The notes under the pieces: generated by a model | Told to the model about the DNA's origin: nothing | Seen by the model: only the letters and a program-made list of their open reading frames with translations | Databases searched by the model: none | Source of the DNA: Trematomus loennbergii | Taxonomy: Eukaryota; Chordata; Actinopteri; Perciformes; Nototheniidae | DNA length: 64,000 bases | Assembly: GCA_012861695.1 (NCBI GenBank) | Contig: JAAOOA010000461.1 | Span: 154,001-218,000, forward strand | Direction of reading: 5' to 3' | Made by a program: the position numbers and the translations under genes | Shown here: positions 21,408-34,432 of the stretch, one piece after another | How positions within the stretch are numbered: the stretch's first letter is position 1 | How the letters are laid out: each line of letters opens with the position of its first letter

Positions 21408-24400
21408 CTAGAAAAATCCAAAAGCAGAGAGAACAGACATCAGTCAGAACAATACGTTGAATAGCAGTTTTATAATGATGAATGATTCCTCTGTCAGACC
21501 TACGAGTACAAATGCTGCAGTAATTATGGTTTTCTCACCGCACAGAGTGAATGGAGGGGTTGATGGAGACCAGTTGGAGTAAGAGGTCAGTCGAAGCATC
21601 AGTGATGTTGTTGTGGCTCAGACTGTAACACAAACACAAACAGAGGAACTTTTAGTAATGTTATACATCGGCTGGGCAGTATAGGTACAGTCCAAACAAA
21701 CATTATGTTCACTTTTCTGACACCGCCGTATGACTGCCTGAGTTCTGATTACAGCGTATCTTCAGACTGATTTTGTACAACAGGTTTCAGTCAACAAAGC
21801 CCTGAATCAATGATCAGACACAGAGAGATTCACACCCCAAACTAATGATGACCTCCACTAAAACCTATTTTCCACATGACACCTTTGCCACTCACTCGAG
21901 GACTTGCACTTTGTGCAGCTGCGCGCTGAGTGTGAGCAGCAGCTGGTCAGTGAGCTGACAGTGACTGAGGTCCAGCTCTGTCAGCTCTTCAGAGAAGTCC
22001 AGCATCAGGGCCAAGGCTGCACAGGCCCTCTGATCCAGTGAGCTGTGACTGAGGTCCAGCTCTCCCTCCAGGGCTTTGCAGAGGGACACTGCCCGTCCCA
22101 CTGTGTCCCTCTCACTGTTCACAGCAACCAGGGACACCAGCTGCAGGAGGACAGCTTTACTGGCTCTGAACAGGAGACACAGAGCAAAGAGCAAACTGAT
22201 GTGATGCAGAAAGATGTATAGAAACAGCTTCTTCTCTGGTTTAGTGGTCTTCGTACCTGAGTTTTACTTTGTGTAAGACAGGAAACAGCAGTTCTAATCC
22301 GCTGTCCTGAACCTCACAGTCCTGCAGGATGAGCTGTGTTCCCTGTCTGCTGCGTGTCAGGATGGTGGAGACGGCCCTGCAGTCTTCAGCCGTCAGACGG
22401 AGAGTGTCACTCTGATCTTCCTCAGGCAGCTCCACACAGGAGGAGCAGGACAGATCCAGCCTGTGCTGCACAGTCCTGAGCAGAGACTCTGCGGCCCCCT
22501 GCTGGGCATCAGAGGCAGCGCAGCCGTGGACCATCCTCAGCAGCAGGTTCCTGTCAACACTGGGAGAACATTTAACAATTAAACAAACCACTTATCCATA
22601 AAGCTTCATTGACTGAGAAAATGTTTTTTAATTATAATTATGTTTCTCATCAACCGGGTCTTATTGCAGTTTTGTCCTTAATTTCTCTCAGTAATAGAAC
22701 ATAGTGCTTATCACATTAATAATAGATCAAAAAGGTTGGAAACAGATGTCCAGCTAAGAAGAGAACATGTTTTTATTGCTGTTGGTTTGCTTTTCAAAAA
22801 TGTGCCTCTTTAACATCGAAAGATAAGTGGCTGAAAGTGTTGTGCTGTTCCACCCTGCTGTTTCCATTCACTGATATTGGTGTTTGACGGATGGTAAAGT
22901 ACAGCTGGACCGAGATCAATACACGTTTAGAACTATATTTGTCCGACCTGAGCTGAGAAACTTTGTCCAGGTTCCAGAGGATGGACTGTGTTTCCCATGC
23001 TGGTATGGAGGTCCACAGGAGGTTCAGTTTGACTCCATCACTGTGTGTGAGGGTGTAGAGCAGAGCATCACAGTCCACTGGTGACATCTCTCTGCAGGTC
23101 AGGTTGATCACATGATCCAAGGACCTCAGTAAACTGGGTATAATGGAACTGGCTCGAGCTTTGTAAATCTCCCTGATAGCAGTCAACACAAAGCTGGGAC
23201 AGGGCCTGAAAGAGTTTGAATGAACACACTTTAGTAAAGAAGTAACTAAATGTATTTAAATATAAAACAGGATAAACGACTCTATTGATGACCTTTTAAA
23301 CACAATCCTGTCCAGGTAGGGAAGCAGACGTGTGACGTTCTCCTGTAAGAAGGTTCTTCCTCATGTTCACAGTGAGGGTCTGAGCTGATGGATGCTGCAG
23401 TAGAAGATGGAGAAGCTCCCAGTTCAGAGAGAAGGGGTCAGGTCTCCTCCTAACTTACTCAAGAAGGACCAGGTCAAGTCCTCATCCTGGAGTTCATGGA
23501 GCAGGGAGAGTAGCTGCTGGACATTCTTCTCACTCAGTCTGCAGGAAACAGTGTATGAATATATGTGAACATTAATATCATCTGCATGAATCATTGTGAG
23601 TGTATGAGGCTCCAGAGAGACTGTTACTTGATTTTGAGAGGGCCCTCATGGAGCAGCAGTGGTGTGAGACCCAGAGCAGGAACACAGACCTCAGTCAGGT
23701 CTAACTGTCTCACTGCCCAGTATCTCAGCAGGGAAGCCAAGCTACTGACAACCTTCAACAACACTCTGTGTGATGGTTGGGCGGTCTGAGGGGAGAGAGA
23801 AAGCTCTTCAAGAGTCACCTGACAGACCCTCCCCATCTCCTCACCCAGCCACCCAGCAGCAAGGCCATGTCGTTAGAAAGCCTGGAAACAAAGAAAGAGA
23901 ATTGTACCATCATTTACCTTTACCCCAACTGAACATTCAAAAATGGCATGATAACAATAAAAGAGTAACTGTTTAAATGCGCACTTGAGACTGTGTAGTT
24001 GTGTTGTTCGTCTGAAGAGAGCAAAGGCTCCCTTGACAGACATCTTTCTGGGTTTGAGGATGAGATCCACTTTAGAGCCACACAGCTGGAGAACTCTCCC
24101 CACAGACAGGCAGGTTTTCCTGGGTAACTCTCCTGATAGCAGCAGGGTGAACCCTGAGAGCTGCAGCAGAGAGGCCAACCTCTCAGCCTCCTCTCTGGAT
24201 CTGACAGAGATGAGCGTACACACTCTCTGGAAGAACTCTGGACCACAGCTGAAACACAACAATATGGATGAACAGTGAGAAGGCAAAGCTCAAGTACAAT
24301 AAATGCTGCACTGCCAACCATCTTATCTGCAAGGTCTTTAATCAAGAATGACATTTAAAGGAAATCAAATAGGATGAATAGTGTAAGTGCATGTGTGGTA

Positions 24401-24596
24401 TTCCATGTGATAAAGCATTGCTCTGTCTGTTGTGCTAATTCATTACTAAACTGAAACATCATTTATCTACAGAATATCCATTTATACATTTCAGTGAATA
24501 AACTGCTTCCAATGTGTTGTTGATTTTTTACTGGATCTTTTTAACGAACCTTTCTGAGGAATGCATTTAATATTATAAATATAGAGTATGACTGAC

Positions 24597-27500
24597 CTGA
24601 GCTGTGAGATATAAGGCAGACACTGCAGCAAAGTCCTCACTTCACTCTCTCCATCTGAGCAGCCTGTCAGCTCCACTTGTTTCTTCTCTGGTTGGAGTCT
24701 CAGCACTTCCAGCAGGATGGAGCTCTTTCTCTTTGAGAGGTCTATGATCCAGACTGCAGGAGCTGACTGGAGAACAGACTGTAATGATGGAAGGACACTC
24801 AGGCCTGTTTCAGTCTCACAGTCCTTCAGGTGGGAGTACAGATCCAGCAGGAAATCACCTGATATTCTCCATCACCCTGTTGTCAGTAAGAGGGAATGTG
24901 GATATGTGCACACTGATGATAACAGCTCCAGTGTCTTCTCTCCTGTCTGCTGCTCTCTCTCTGCTGCTGCACAGAACAGAGTCCCAAAGAACTTGACTCC
25001 ACCTGAGTCTCCAAACCAGGAACTGGAACTAGAATTGAACAGTTTGTTATCAGATGATGTCAACAGCAGAGAAAGACTCTGATAGGGAGTGTTTCTGCTA
25101 AATGTCTACAAATACCTGCAAGTGAGCATAACACAGTAAAGTCCATCAACCTCATATTGAAGTAACTTTGCTGTTAAAAGGATCATATCTGGATTTTGGA
25201 AAGCTTTCAGTAAATGAACCTTTCCACAACATGTGTCATCACTTAGCTCTTCTACTGACTCACAACACAGACACTAATCCTGTTCCTCAAATCACTTCTT
25301 ATTTGCTTCCCAGTGATTCTGTTCACCTGAGGGGATTTTACTTTGTGAATGAGTTTTGTATGTAAAATGATATTCCAATATAATAATGTAAAAAGTGGAA
25401 CAACAACATCTAGAGTCCCTATCATGTAGAGAGAACATCACATCATGAAACTCTTCACTTTGCTCCTGAGATAATACACATGTGAATCAGAGTTTAGTAA
25501 CACCTCCTCTGTCTCTGATGACTAGAAGTTAGGATTGTTCATGTGTCTGAAATCTTTATTTAAAGCTCACTAACAGTCTTTAGAAGTTTCATTAGAGTCA
25601 GTAAGTTGAAGCTAGTATCCGTTAAAGAGGTAGATACATGTAGTATTACTTGTTGTACCTTTATTCTTTTAATTGCTCTTTGATTAAATTAAAAGAGATG
25701 CAACCTCTTCTATCTGTGTAATAACATTTGTTTGTGTTACAACTGATTATTGATAAGCTGCAGAGATATGTTAAAAAGCTGATAGCAGTTTTATCAGCAA
25801 GTTTATTTATGTTTGCATGTGTCTTTATTTCTGAATGAGGCATGAGCATGATGGTGCTGCTGTCTCAGAGCTTAAGTTCTCTCATTAGGATTCACATCAT
25901 TTCATTATTCTCAAACTGGTAGAAGACTGTGGTTTCAAATAATGACTGAACTGGGAAATGTTAGTCATCTGCATCATGTTCAGAAGTGAAGGACTATTGT
26001 CTCTTTCTGAAACACTGCCCATAATCAGATGTCATTATGTTTTGTATTTCTTAAGAAATCCACATAGAAAAATCAATATCATAAAATAAACAGTAATGGT
26101 CCCACCAACCTGAGCTTGAGATATAAGGAGACACTGCAGCAAAGTCCTCACTTCACTCTCTCCACCTGAGCAGCCTCTCAGCTTCACTGTTTCTTCTCTG
26201 GTTGGAGTCTCAGCACTTCCAGCAGGATGGAGGTCTTTCTCTTTGAGAGGTTTATGGACCAGACTGCAGGAGCTGACTGGAGAACAGACTTAATGATGGA
26301 AGGACACTCAGCCTGTTTCAGTCTCATAGTCCTTCAGGTGGGAGTACAGATCCAGCAGGAAATCACACTGATATTCTTCATCATCACATCACATATAATA
26401 TATGTAGGAAGAGGAATGTTGGATGTGTGCACACTGATGATAACAGCTCCAGTGTCTTCTCTCCTGTCTGCTGCTCTCTCTCTGCTGCTGCACAGAACAG
26501 AGTCCCAAAGAACTTGACTCCACCTGAGTCTCCAAACCAGAAACTGGAACTAGAATTGAACAGTTTGTTATCAGATGATGTCAACAGCAGAGAAAGACTC
26601 TGATAGAGAGTGTTTCTGCTAAATGTCTACAAATACCTGCAAGTGAGCATAACACAGTAAAGTCCATCAACCTCATATTGAAGTAACTTTGCTGTTAAAA
26701 GGATCATATCTGGATTTTGGAAAGCTTTCAGTAAATGAACCTTTCCACAACATGTGTCATCACTTAGCTCTTCTACTGACTCACAACACAGACACTAATC
26801 CTGTTCCTCAAATCACTTCTTATTTGCTTCCCAGTGATTCTGTTCACCTGAGGGGATTTTACTTTGTGAATGAGTTTTGTATGTAAAATGATATTCCAGA
26901 TATAACAATGTAAAAAGTGGAAGAACAACATCTAGAGTCCCTATCATGTAGAGAGAACATCACATCATGAAACTCTTCACTTTGCTCCTGAGATAATACA
27001 CATGTGAATCAGAGTTTAGTAACACCTCCTCTGTCTCTGATGACTAGAAGTTAGATTGTTCATGTGTCTGAAATCTTTATTTAAAGCTCACTAACAGTCT
27101 TTAGAAGTTTCATTAGAGTCAGTAAAGTTGAAGCTAGTATCTGTTAAAGAGGTAGATAATGTAGTATTACTTGTTGTACCTTTATTCTTTTAATTGCTCT
27201 TTATTTAAATCAAAACAGAGATATGTTAAAACGCTGATAGCAGTTTTATCAGCAAGTTTATTTATGTTTGTATGTGTCTTTATTTCTGAATGAGGCATGA
27301 GCATGATGGTGCTGCTGTCTCAGAGCTTAAGTTCTCTCATTAGGATTCACATCATTTCATTATTCTCAAACTGGTAGAAGACTGTGGTTTCAAATAATGA
27401 CTGAACTGGGAAATGTTATTCATCTGCATCATGTTCAGAAGTGAAGGACTATTGTCTCTTTCTGAAACACTGCCCATAATCAGATGTTTATGTTTTATTT

Positions 27501-30500
27501 CTTAAGAAATCCACATAGAAAAATCAATATCATAAAATAAACAGTAATGGTCCCACCAACCTGAGCTTGAGATATAAGGCAGACACTGCAGCAAAGTCCT
27601 CACTTCACTCTCTCCATCTGAGCAGCCTGTCAGCTCCACTTGTTTCTTCTCTGGTTGGAGTCTCAGCACTTCCAGCAGGATGGAGCTCTTTCTCTTGAGA
27701 GGTTTATGATCCAGACTGCAGGAACTGACTGGAGAACAGACTGTAATGATGGAAGGACACTCAGGCCTGTTTCAGTCTCACAGTCCTTCAGGTGGGAGTA
27801 CAGATCCAGCAGGAAATCACTCTGATATTCTCTATAACCCTGTTTGTGATAAAGGGAATGTTGGATATGTGCACACTGATGATAACAGCTCCAGTGTCTT
27901 CTCTCCTGTCTGCTGCTCTCTCTCTGCTGCTGCACAGAACAGAGTCCCAAAGAACTTGACTCCACCTGAGACTCCAAACCAGGAACTGGAACTAGAATTG
28001 AACAGTTTGTTATCAGATGATCAACAGCAGAGAAAGACTCTGATAGGAGTGTTTCTGCTAAATGTCTACAAATACCTGCAAGTGAGCATAACACAGTAAA
28101 GTCCATCAACCTCATATTGAAGTAACTTGCTGTTAAAAGGATCATATCTGGATTTTGGAAAGCTTTCAGTAAATGAACCTTTCCACAACATGTGTCATCA
28201 CTTAGCTCTTCTACTGACTCACAACACAGACACTAATCCTGTTCCTCAAATCACTTCTTATTTGCTTCCCAGTGATTCTGTTCACCTGAGGGGATTTTAC
28301 TTTGTGAATGAGTTTTGTATGTAAAATGATATTCCCAATATAATAATGTAAAAAGTGGAACAACAACATCTAGAGTCCCTATCATGTAGAAGAGAACATC
28401 ACATCATGAAACTCTTCACTTTGCTCCTGAGATAATACACATGTGAATCAGAGTTTAGTAACACCTCCTCTGTCTCTGATGACTAGAAGTTAGGATTGTT
28501 CATGTGTCTGAAATCTGTATTTAAAGCTCACTAACAGTCTTTAGAAGTTTCATTAGAGTCAGTAAAGTTGAAGCTAGTATCGTTAAAGAGGTAGATAATG
28601 TAGTATTACTTGTTGTACCTTTATTCTTTTAATTGCTCTTTATTTAAATTAAAACAGAGATATGTTAAAACGCTGATAGCAGTTTTATCAGCAAGTTTAT
28701 TTATGTTTGTATGTGTCTTTATTTCTGAATGAGGCATGAGCATGATGGTGCTGCTGTCTCAGAGCTTAAGTTCTCTCATTAGGATTCACATCATTTCATT
28801 ATTCTCAAACTGGTAGAAGACTGTGGTTTCAAATAATGACTGAACTGGGAAATGTTATTCATCTGCATCATGTTCAGAAGTGAAGGACTATTGTCTCTTT
28901 CTGAAACACTGCCCATAATCAGATGTCATTATTTTGTATTTCTTAACAAATCCACATAGAAAAATCAATATCATAAAATAAACAGTAATGGTCCCACCAA
29001 CCTGAGCTTTGAGATATAAGGCAGACACTGCAGCAAAGTCCTCACTTCACTCTCTCCACCTGAGCAGCCTGTCAGCTCCACTTGTTTCTTCTCTGGTTGA
29101 GTCTCAGCACTTCCAGCAGGATGGAGCTCTTTCTCTTGAGAGGTTTATGATCCAGACTGCAGGACTGACTGGAGAACAGACTTAATGATGGAAGGACACT
29201 CAGGCCTGTTTCAGTCTCATAGTCCTTCAGGTGGGAGTACAGATCCAGCAGGAAATCACACTGAGGGTTCCTCTTAAAATAATAAGAAACTGTGTCGGTT
29301 AAATATGTTGATATGTGCACACTGATAAACAGCAGCAGTGTCTTCTCTCCTGTCTGCTGCTCTCTCTCTGCTGCTGCACAGAACAGAGTCCCAAAGAAAC
29401 TGGAGTTCACCTGAAGGTTTGATGACTGAGGCGCAAAACTGAAAACACAAGGAATCAAGAGATTGTGATGTTAGGTTTCTATCAAATACAAACTTTTCTC
29501 CATCAGCTGTGGTTTAAATTAAGTTCAATTGAATCTGCAGATTACCATTTACCTGAGCTTTGAGATATAAGGCAGACACTGCAGTAAAGTCCTCACTTCA
29601 CTCTCTCCATCTGAGCAGCGTCTCAGCTCCACTTGTTTCTTCTCTGGTTGGAGTCTCAGCACTTCCAGCAGGATGGAGATCTTTCTCTTGAGAGGTTTAT
29701 GGTCCAGACTTCAGGAGTTGACTGGAGAACAGACTGTAATGATGGAAGGACTCTCAGGCCTGTTTCAGTCTCATAGTCCTTCAGGTGGGAGTACAGATCC
29801 AGCAGGAAATCACACTGAGGGTTCCTCTTAAAATAATAAGAAACTGTGTCGGTTAAGGTTATTGTTTGATATGTGCACACTGATAACAACAGCAGCAGTG
29901 TCTTCTCTCCTGTCTGCTGCGCTCTCTCTGCTGCTTTACAGAACAGAGTCCCAAAGAACTGGAGTTCACCTGAAGGTTCTGATGACTGAGGCACAAAACT
30001 GAAAACACAAGGAATCAAGAGATTGTGATGTTAGGTTTCTATCAAATACAAACTTTTCTCCATCAGCTGTGGTTTAAATTATGTTAAATTGAATCTGCAG
30101 ATTACCATTTACCTGAGTTTTGAGATATAAGGCAGACACTGCAGCAAAGTCCTCACTTCACTCTCTCCACCTGAGCAGCCTGTCAGCTCCACTTGTTTCT
30201 TCTCTGGTTGGAGTCTCAGCACTTCCAGCAGGATGGAGCTTTCTCTTTGAGAGGTCTATGGTCCAGACTGCAGGAGCTGACTGGAAAAATGGCTTCAGTT
30301 TTCGAATGACAGCTGAACTCTCTTGAGTTTTGACATGTTGATACAAATCCAGAAGGATGTTATGCATATCATAGTTAAAAGAAAACAGAGAGATGAGGTT
30401 GTTCACTTCATTGTGAACACTTTCTCCTTGAATGAGAGTAGCTGCTTTCAGGCATAAATCCAGAAACAGCTGCTTTTCTTGTCTCTTCAGTGTCTCATAG

Positions 30501-30548
30501 CATCGCTCCTGGTCCTGTAATCCTGGACCTCCGAGGGTCCTCCTGAAG
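24597..30548 (-). repeat. Tandem array of duplicated NLR LRR exons, unit 1
   Basis: Six related exons end at 24,597, 26,110, 27,561, 29,002, 29,553 and 30,113. The first three intervals are 1,513, 1,451 and 1,441 bases and include near-identical introns; the last two are about 550. Each exon encodes FLLDLYSHLKDYETETG, then a SVLQSxPAVW strand, a SILLEVLRLQPEKK stretch and an LLQCLPYISQLR end. Two acceptor types occur: one after TTGCAG in the long-intron copies and one after TTTCAG in the copies ending 29,002 and 29,553. Confidence 0.88.
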
Positions 30549-30973
30549 CTGCATGATAACAAACACATGTGTCATTGCATGTACTATAGAACTGTATAAA
30601 CTTTAAATGTAAAACAAAGTTACAGCTGTTAATACTGTGCTAATGTTAAATATCAAATGCAATATTTAATTCTCCACAGCTTTTGAAGAATTTCTGAGAG
30701 AGTACAATTCTGGATGTCAACATAAGAGATCAAAGTTCAGATTCAACTGAAACAAAGAGTCCTGCCTGTTTCTAAAAAAATACTGATGCAGTACTTGTTT
30801 TATTCAAACTATGTTTATTGTCTATTTATAGTTTTTAAGAATGCTGACTAATAAGTGTTAAAAAGAAAGGGTGAAAAAAACATCAGCGTGTATGCATTTA
30901 GTTTTGTTAAATAAGAAGTTGCAGTTTATAAATTATGTTTAAATAAATTCCAGTGAAGTTTGGAAGCTCAAGA

Positions 30974-31020
30974 TGTGTATGTGGTTCGTAGGGGGGGGGG
31001 GGGTGAATCCCACCACACAG
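30974..31020. repeat. Poly-G tract in NLR intron, unit 1
   Basis: A run of about 13 G lies just outside the exon ending at 31,038. The unit 2 counterpart near 51,510 is shorter. Such runs are prone to sequencing length error. Confidence 0.7.
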
Positions 31021-31440
31021 AACCATAAGCTACATACCTGAGTGAGCTGACGTAGGGCAAAGCCTCTAGCAGAGTCTCACACAGACTGTGGCAGTCAGGG
31101 TTCTCCCTTTCCCAGTGGAGGCAGATTTCAACCTTCTCACTTATCTTCTGCAGGACTGTCACTGCTCTTTCAAACAGCTTTCTGTCCCCCCCCACTGGAA
31201 GGTGCAACTGATTTCCATCAAGGCCAAGTAAGGTGCTGTAGTCCATCTCCTCTTCGCTGAGAAGGAAGATCTCCCACAGCTGCCGTGGCAGAGAATCACA
31301 CCTGCAATATGAAGAATAATCAGCTATCACTTTCTCATTACTTCTGTATATATATATTAAAGGTTACAACTTTGAACAATTCAATTCTACCAAATTAGAT
31401 GTGTTTAACCTTAGCATTAATAATAACTGCTCATCCATAC

Positions 31441-33070
31441 CATTGGACGTTTTGAAGGCATCCTAATAGTGGTCTCATTCTTGTTGTGATATCGTGACGT
31501 CCTCAGGTTCATCCATATTTTCTTCTCCTTAGACTGAGTGATCACGTAGGCCACAGCACAGCAGGGTAAGGATCGAGACTCTCTCCACTGAGGTCAAGAC
31601 GATAGTACAGTTTTTCCAGAAGGTCGATGCATGCTTCAGGACACTGGGACTCATACAAGCACTGGCATAGAACAGTATGCGCCCACTGTCCTCAGTATCA
31701 GGCTCATCGTTTTCACACAGACTAGGAAGGAATGTGGAAATCACTTTCTTGAAGAACCAGTTTGATGTATTCTTGAGCTCCTCAGCAGGAATCAGATACT
31801 CCATCAAACTAGGGCTCTCCTCAGTCAACAATCTACACATGTAAGGGATCAGATGTTTCATGTGCTTCTTCTCCTCATGAGGCATTGCTGAAAAACATTA
31901 CTGATTAAATCTGGTTTCTTCAAGAGCCACAGTGCTGCAAAAAACTCCTGCATTGTGTAATGGAGAAATGCACAGGTGGTTATTCTCTCAGTAAGGGCGA
32001 CTTTGATAGCAAGTTGTTTGAGCAAGGAGAGGACACAGCTGTCTCCAGAGGGACGTAGTGTCAGGTTCACAGTTTTTCCTTCAGTTGCACAAAAGCAACC
32101 TCAGCCAAAGACAGTATCTCCTCACTCTTGCTTTCGATGAAGGTATCTAGATCAATGTATTTTGTGTTGCTGTTTCTTTTGAGGCAAAAACGGAAAATGT
32201 TGATTAGATATCAGTTATACAGCAAGGCTTTTGAAAGTTCTCTGATATCTCAGATAAAAAGCATGCAGCCACCATCAGTGCATACATCGGTACATGGCAA
32301 AGCGTTAACAACTCCACGTTGCTCAAAACCCTCTCCTTTCCCTCACGTAGCATAGCAGATATGTATGTTTTTATGGTCTGCTCACTAAAGCCTTTCACTT
32401 CCACTCTGAGAAAGTCCTCAGAAGGAAGGTCTTCTTCAAGGTGGTCTTCATCGACTGGTCTGCAAGTCAAAACTACCTTGGAGTCCTTTAGCAAATCTTT
32501 TTTTACAAGTCTCTGCACTACTGGTGAAGACAGATCTGTGATTCCATCAAAAATGAGTGTAACATTGTCAGAGTTATTCTTTATGTCCTGTAAGACCTCG
32601 TCTTTGCCTTCATCTGGCTCACTGAACTCATGAAGAGAAGGTCCTCCAGGCTCTTGATGTTGGATATGTTTCTCATGTCAAAGTAAAACATGTAGTTTAG
32701 CTCCTTGTCATCTTTTTCTGTCCAGAGTTTTAACATTTCATGAACGAGTGCTGTCTTTCCAATCCCAGACTTACCAACCAAGAGTATGTTCTTATCTGTT
32801 TTAAGCAGGTCACTGGGAGAAATGTCTGCTTTGTCCTTAGGGATGTAGGTCCCTAGCTTTTTAGAACGGCCCCACTTGCTTTTCTTGCTCTTAATTTCTT
32901 TATTTTAGAGGCAGAAACACTTCCTTGTGTGTCCAATACAAGTGGCATGTACGACAGATCAGGCTTGTTGTTTTCTTCAAACAGATCTTTGTTTGCCGTC
33001 CAAAACGCTTTTGATATTTTTTGTGCTTTTGACTTCAACTTTGCCTGGTAACGGTGGCACGGTGTTGGAC
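31441..33070 (-). CDS. NACHT exon of NLR, unit 1
   Basis: One ~1,630-nt exon. From its start: a basic linker, Walker A GKSGIGKT (near 32,745-32,775), Walker B-like LIFDGITDL (near 32,535-32,565), a CRP sensor-type motif, a winged-helix/superhelical region and a first LRR near the 3' end. The 32,204-32,518 piece is open here, where unit 2 is disrupted. The downstream pieces (31,529-32,070) are shifted by single-base changes relative to unit 2. Confidence 0.85.
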
Positions 33071-33228
33071 CTAAAATAAAAACAACAGTGAGTAAGTAAA
33101 TATTGTAAATTGCATGCTGTACCCTCATACTAAATAGTGGATGCATATTTCCAGATGACACAGCCCATCAAACATCAGCAATGAACGTGACACACTTTCT
33201 ATATTAGTTATATAACTATATTACATAC

Positions 33229-33653
33229 CTTGTAGGTAGTTGTTTTCCATTTGTGCGTCTTCCTTGAAAGGGAAGCAGCTGATCCAGTGGTGCAGGTCGA
33301 ACGTCTGCTCTCAGCAGAAGCTACAGTCTGTTTCTCAGGGAGAAGGGATGTCCTCCCAGGGTCCTCTTCCTCGTCATGTCAATAATTTCGAGGAAATATA
33401 GCTGGCTTTCTCCCCTTTTGGTTACAGAGTCTATAAGTTTTCTGTTTTTATCGTAGTCATTCCCTTCTGCTTGTATTATGCTGACCTCTTCGTCACCTAA
33501 CACTCCTTGCTGATTCAAGTTCTCTAGAATCACTGAGTGATTCTTTAATGTTTTCACAAGATGGGTTCTGGCCCCCTGACGTACTCTACAGCTGACTGTG
33601 TTGTAGAAGCCATGTTTCATGACTTCGGTGTCTTCTGCTTCAACTTCAATGAT
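33229..33653 (-). CDS. CARD-like exon of NLR, unit 1
   Basis: Splice signals bound it: TCTCTAG before 33,653 and GTATGT after 33,229. The translation from 33,620 contains a six-helix-type death-fold pattern. It has an ILENLNQQGVLGDEEV core followed by a KLIDSV...FLEIIDMTRKRTL end, typical of CARDs. The last part is shifted relative to unit 2 by a small indel. CARD assignment is by pattern; other death folds are possible. Confidence 0.68.
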
Positions 33654-33659
33654 CTAGAG

Positions 33660-34185
33660 AACAAAAGAATGGTTGAATGAAATGTAATATGAACTCTTTT
33701 GTTTAACATCCAAAAAATAACGTAAATCTGTAGATCTAAAAGGAATAAAATAAATTCAGGGCAGATAAGATACTAAAAAGTACTTTTACCTCTTGTGCAT
33801 GTTTTTCAGGTAACAACAAAACCCTATGTCATTTGAAGTGAATATTATTTCATAAATGTACAGTAACAAACCATAAGCTCTGTCCTGGGGAGTCCTCTGG
33901 ACACTGTGGAGGTGGTGGGAGACAGGAGAAAGGAGTCCTCCCTGCTGGACAATGTCCCCCCCCCCTCCAGGACACCCTGTCCTCACCGTGCAGCTCCTTC
34001 AGCGACAGGCTGCTGTCCCGCGATGTCTCACAGGGAGAGAGAGAGAGAGAGAGAAAGAGACACCGCAGGTCCTTCCTTCCTGCAGCGGTCAGGCTGCACA
34101 ACCACCACGGCCCCTGGTAGACCCCACACACACACATATAACAAAGACTATTAAACTCCTGTTGTGCAATACTACTCATGTGCAA
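33660..34185 (-). other. Possible short 5' exon region of NLR, unit 1
   Basis: On the minus strand a long CT-rich tract is followed by CTGTGAG, about 41 bases and a GTGAGG donor near 33,985. This could be a small upstream NLR exon, but no homology supports it. The GA/CT tract (34,031-34,062) is a microsatellite. Confidence 0.25.
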
Positions 34186-34189
34186 TATA

Positions 34190-34432
34190 TATTACCGTAA
34201 ATAGCTGTGAAATGTATACTACCACCTTTTATACTTTCACCTGGCTGCTATATCGCTAAACTGTTATTGTTGCTGGATGTAGATCTTGTAAATTGTGTAT
34301 TAGTATTATATCTTTAATATATATCATTTTGTTATGCATGCTTCTTGAGAGATATTAAGCTATCTTTGTCTCTTTGCTGTAACAATGGTACATTTCTCCT
34401 CTGTGGGACGAATAAAGGAATTCTGATTCTGA
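34190..34432 (+). mobile_element. LINE/SINE-type 3' tail, unit 1
   Basis: It ends CTGTGGGACGAATAAAGGAATTCTGATTCTGA in two parts: a TGTGGGA box and an AATAAAGG-TTCTGATTCTGA tail. That form is common at the 3' end of fish non-LTR retroposons. No coding part remains. The unit 2 copy is at 54,700-54,951. Confidence 0.55.

Larger units (their letters stand above)
21341..33653 (-). pseudogene. CARD-NACHT-LRR immune receptor (NLR), unit 1
   Basis: NLRs are cytosolic sensors that oligomerise through a NACHT ATPase. Exons in transcript order: 33,653-33,229 (CARD-like), 33,070-31,441 (NACHT), 31,301-31,038, 30,548-30,113, 29,998-29,553, 29,438-29,002, 28,075-27,561, 26,636-26,110, 25,115-24,597, 24,248-23,985, 23,881-23,628, ~23,538-23,293, 23,205-22,948, 22,559-22,257, 22,165-21,896, 21,622-21,539 and 21,407-21,341 (stop). 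Most post-NACHT exons end in a hydrophobic LxxLR-type end with the same donor phase. The 84-nt exon is one canonical 28-residue LRR, and the final exon encodes a VERTSFEKDKKFEIW end as seen in many fish NLRs. Small indels break the frame in the CARD, NACHT and several LRR exons; unit 2 is often intact at those places. I do not recognise the exact family member. Upstream 5' exons may exist to 35,463. Confidence 0.85.

Noticed and set aside
25168..28324. Plus-strand 65-codon frame repeated three times (MLLKGSYLDF start)
   Set aside because: It lies in the cloned intron of the LRR cassette array, antisense to the NLR. It recurs because the intron was duplicated.
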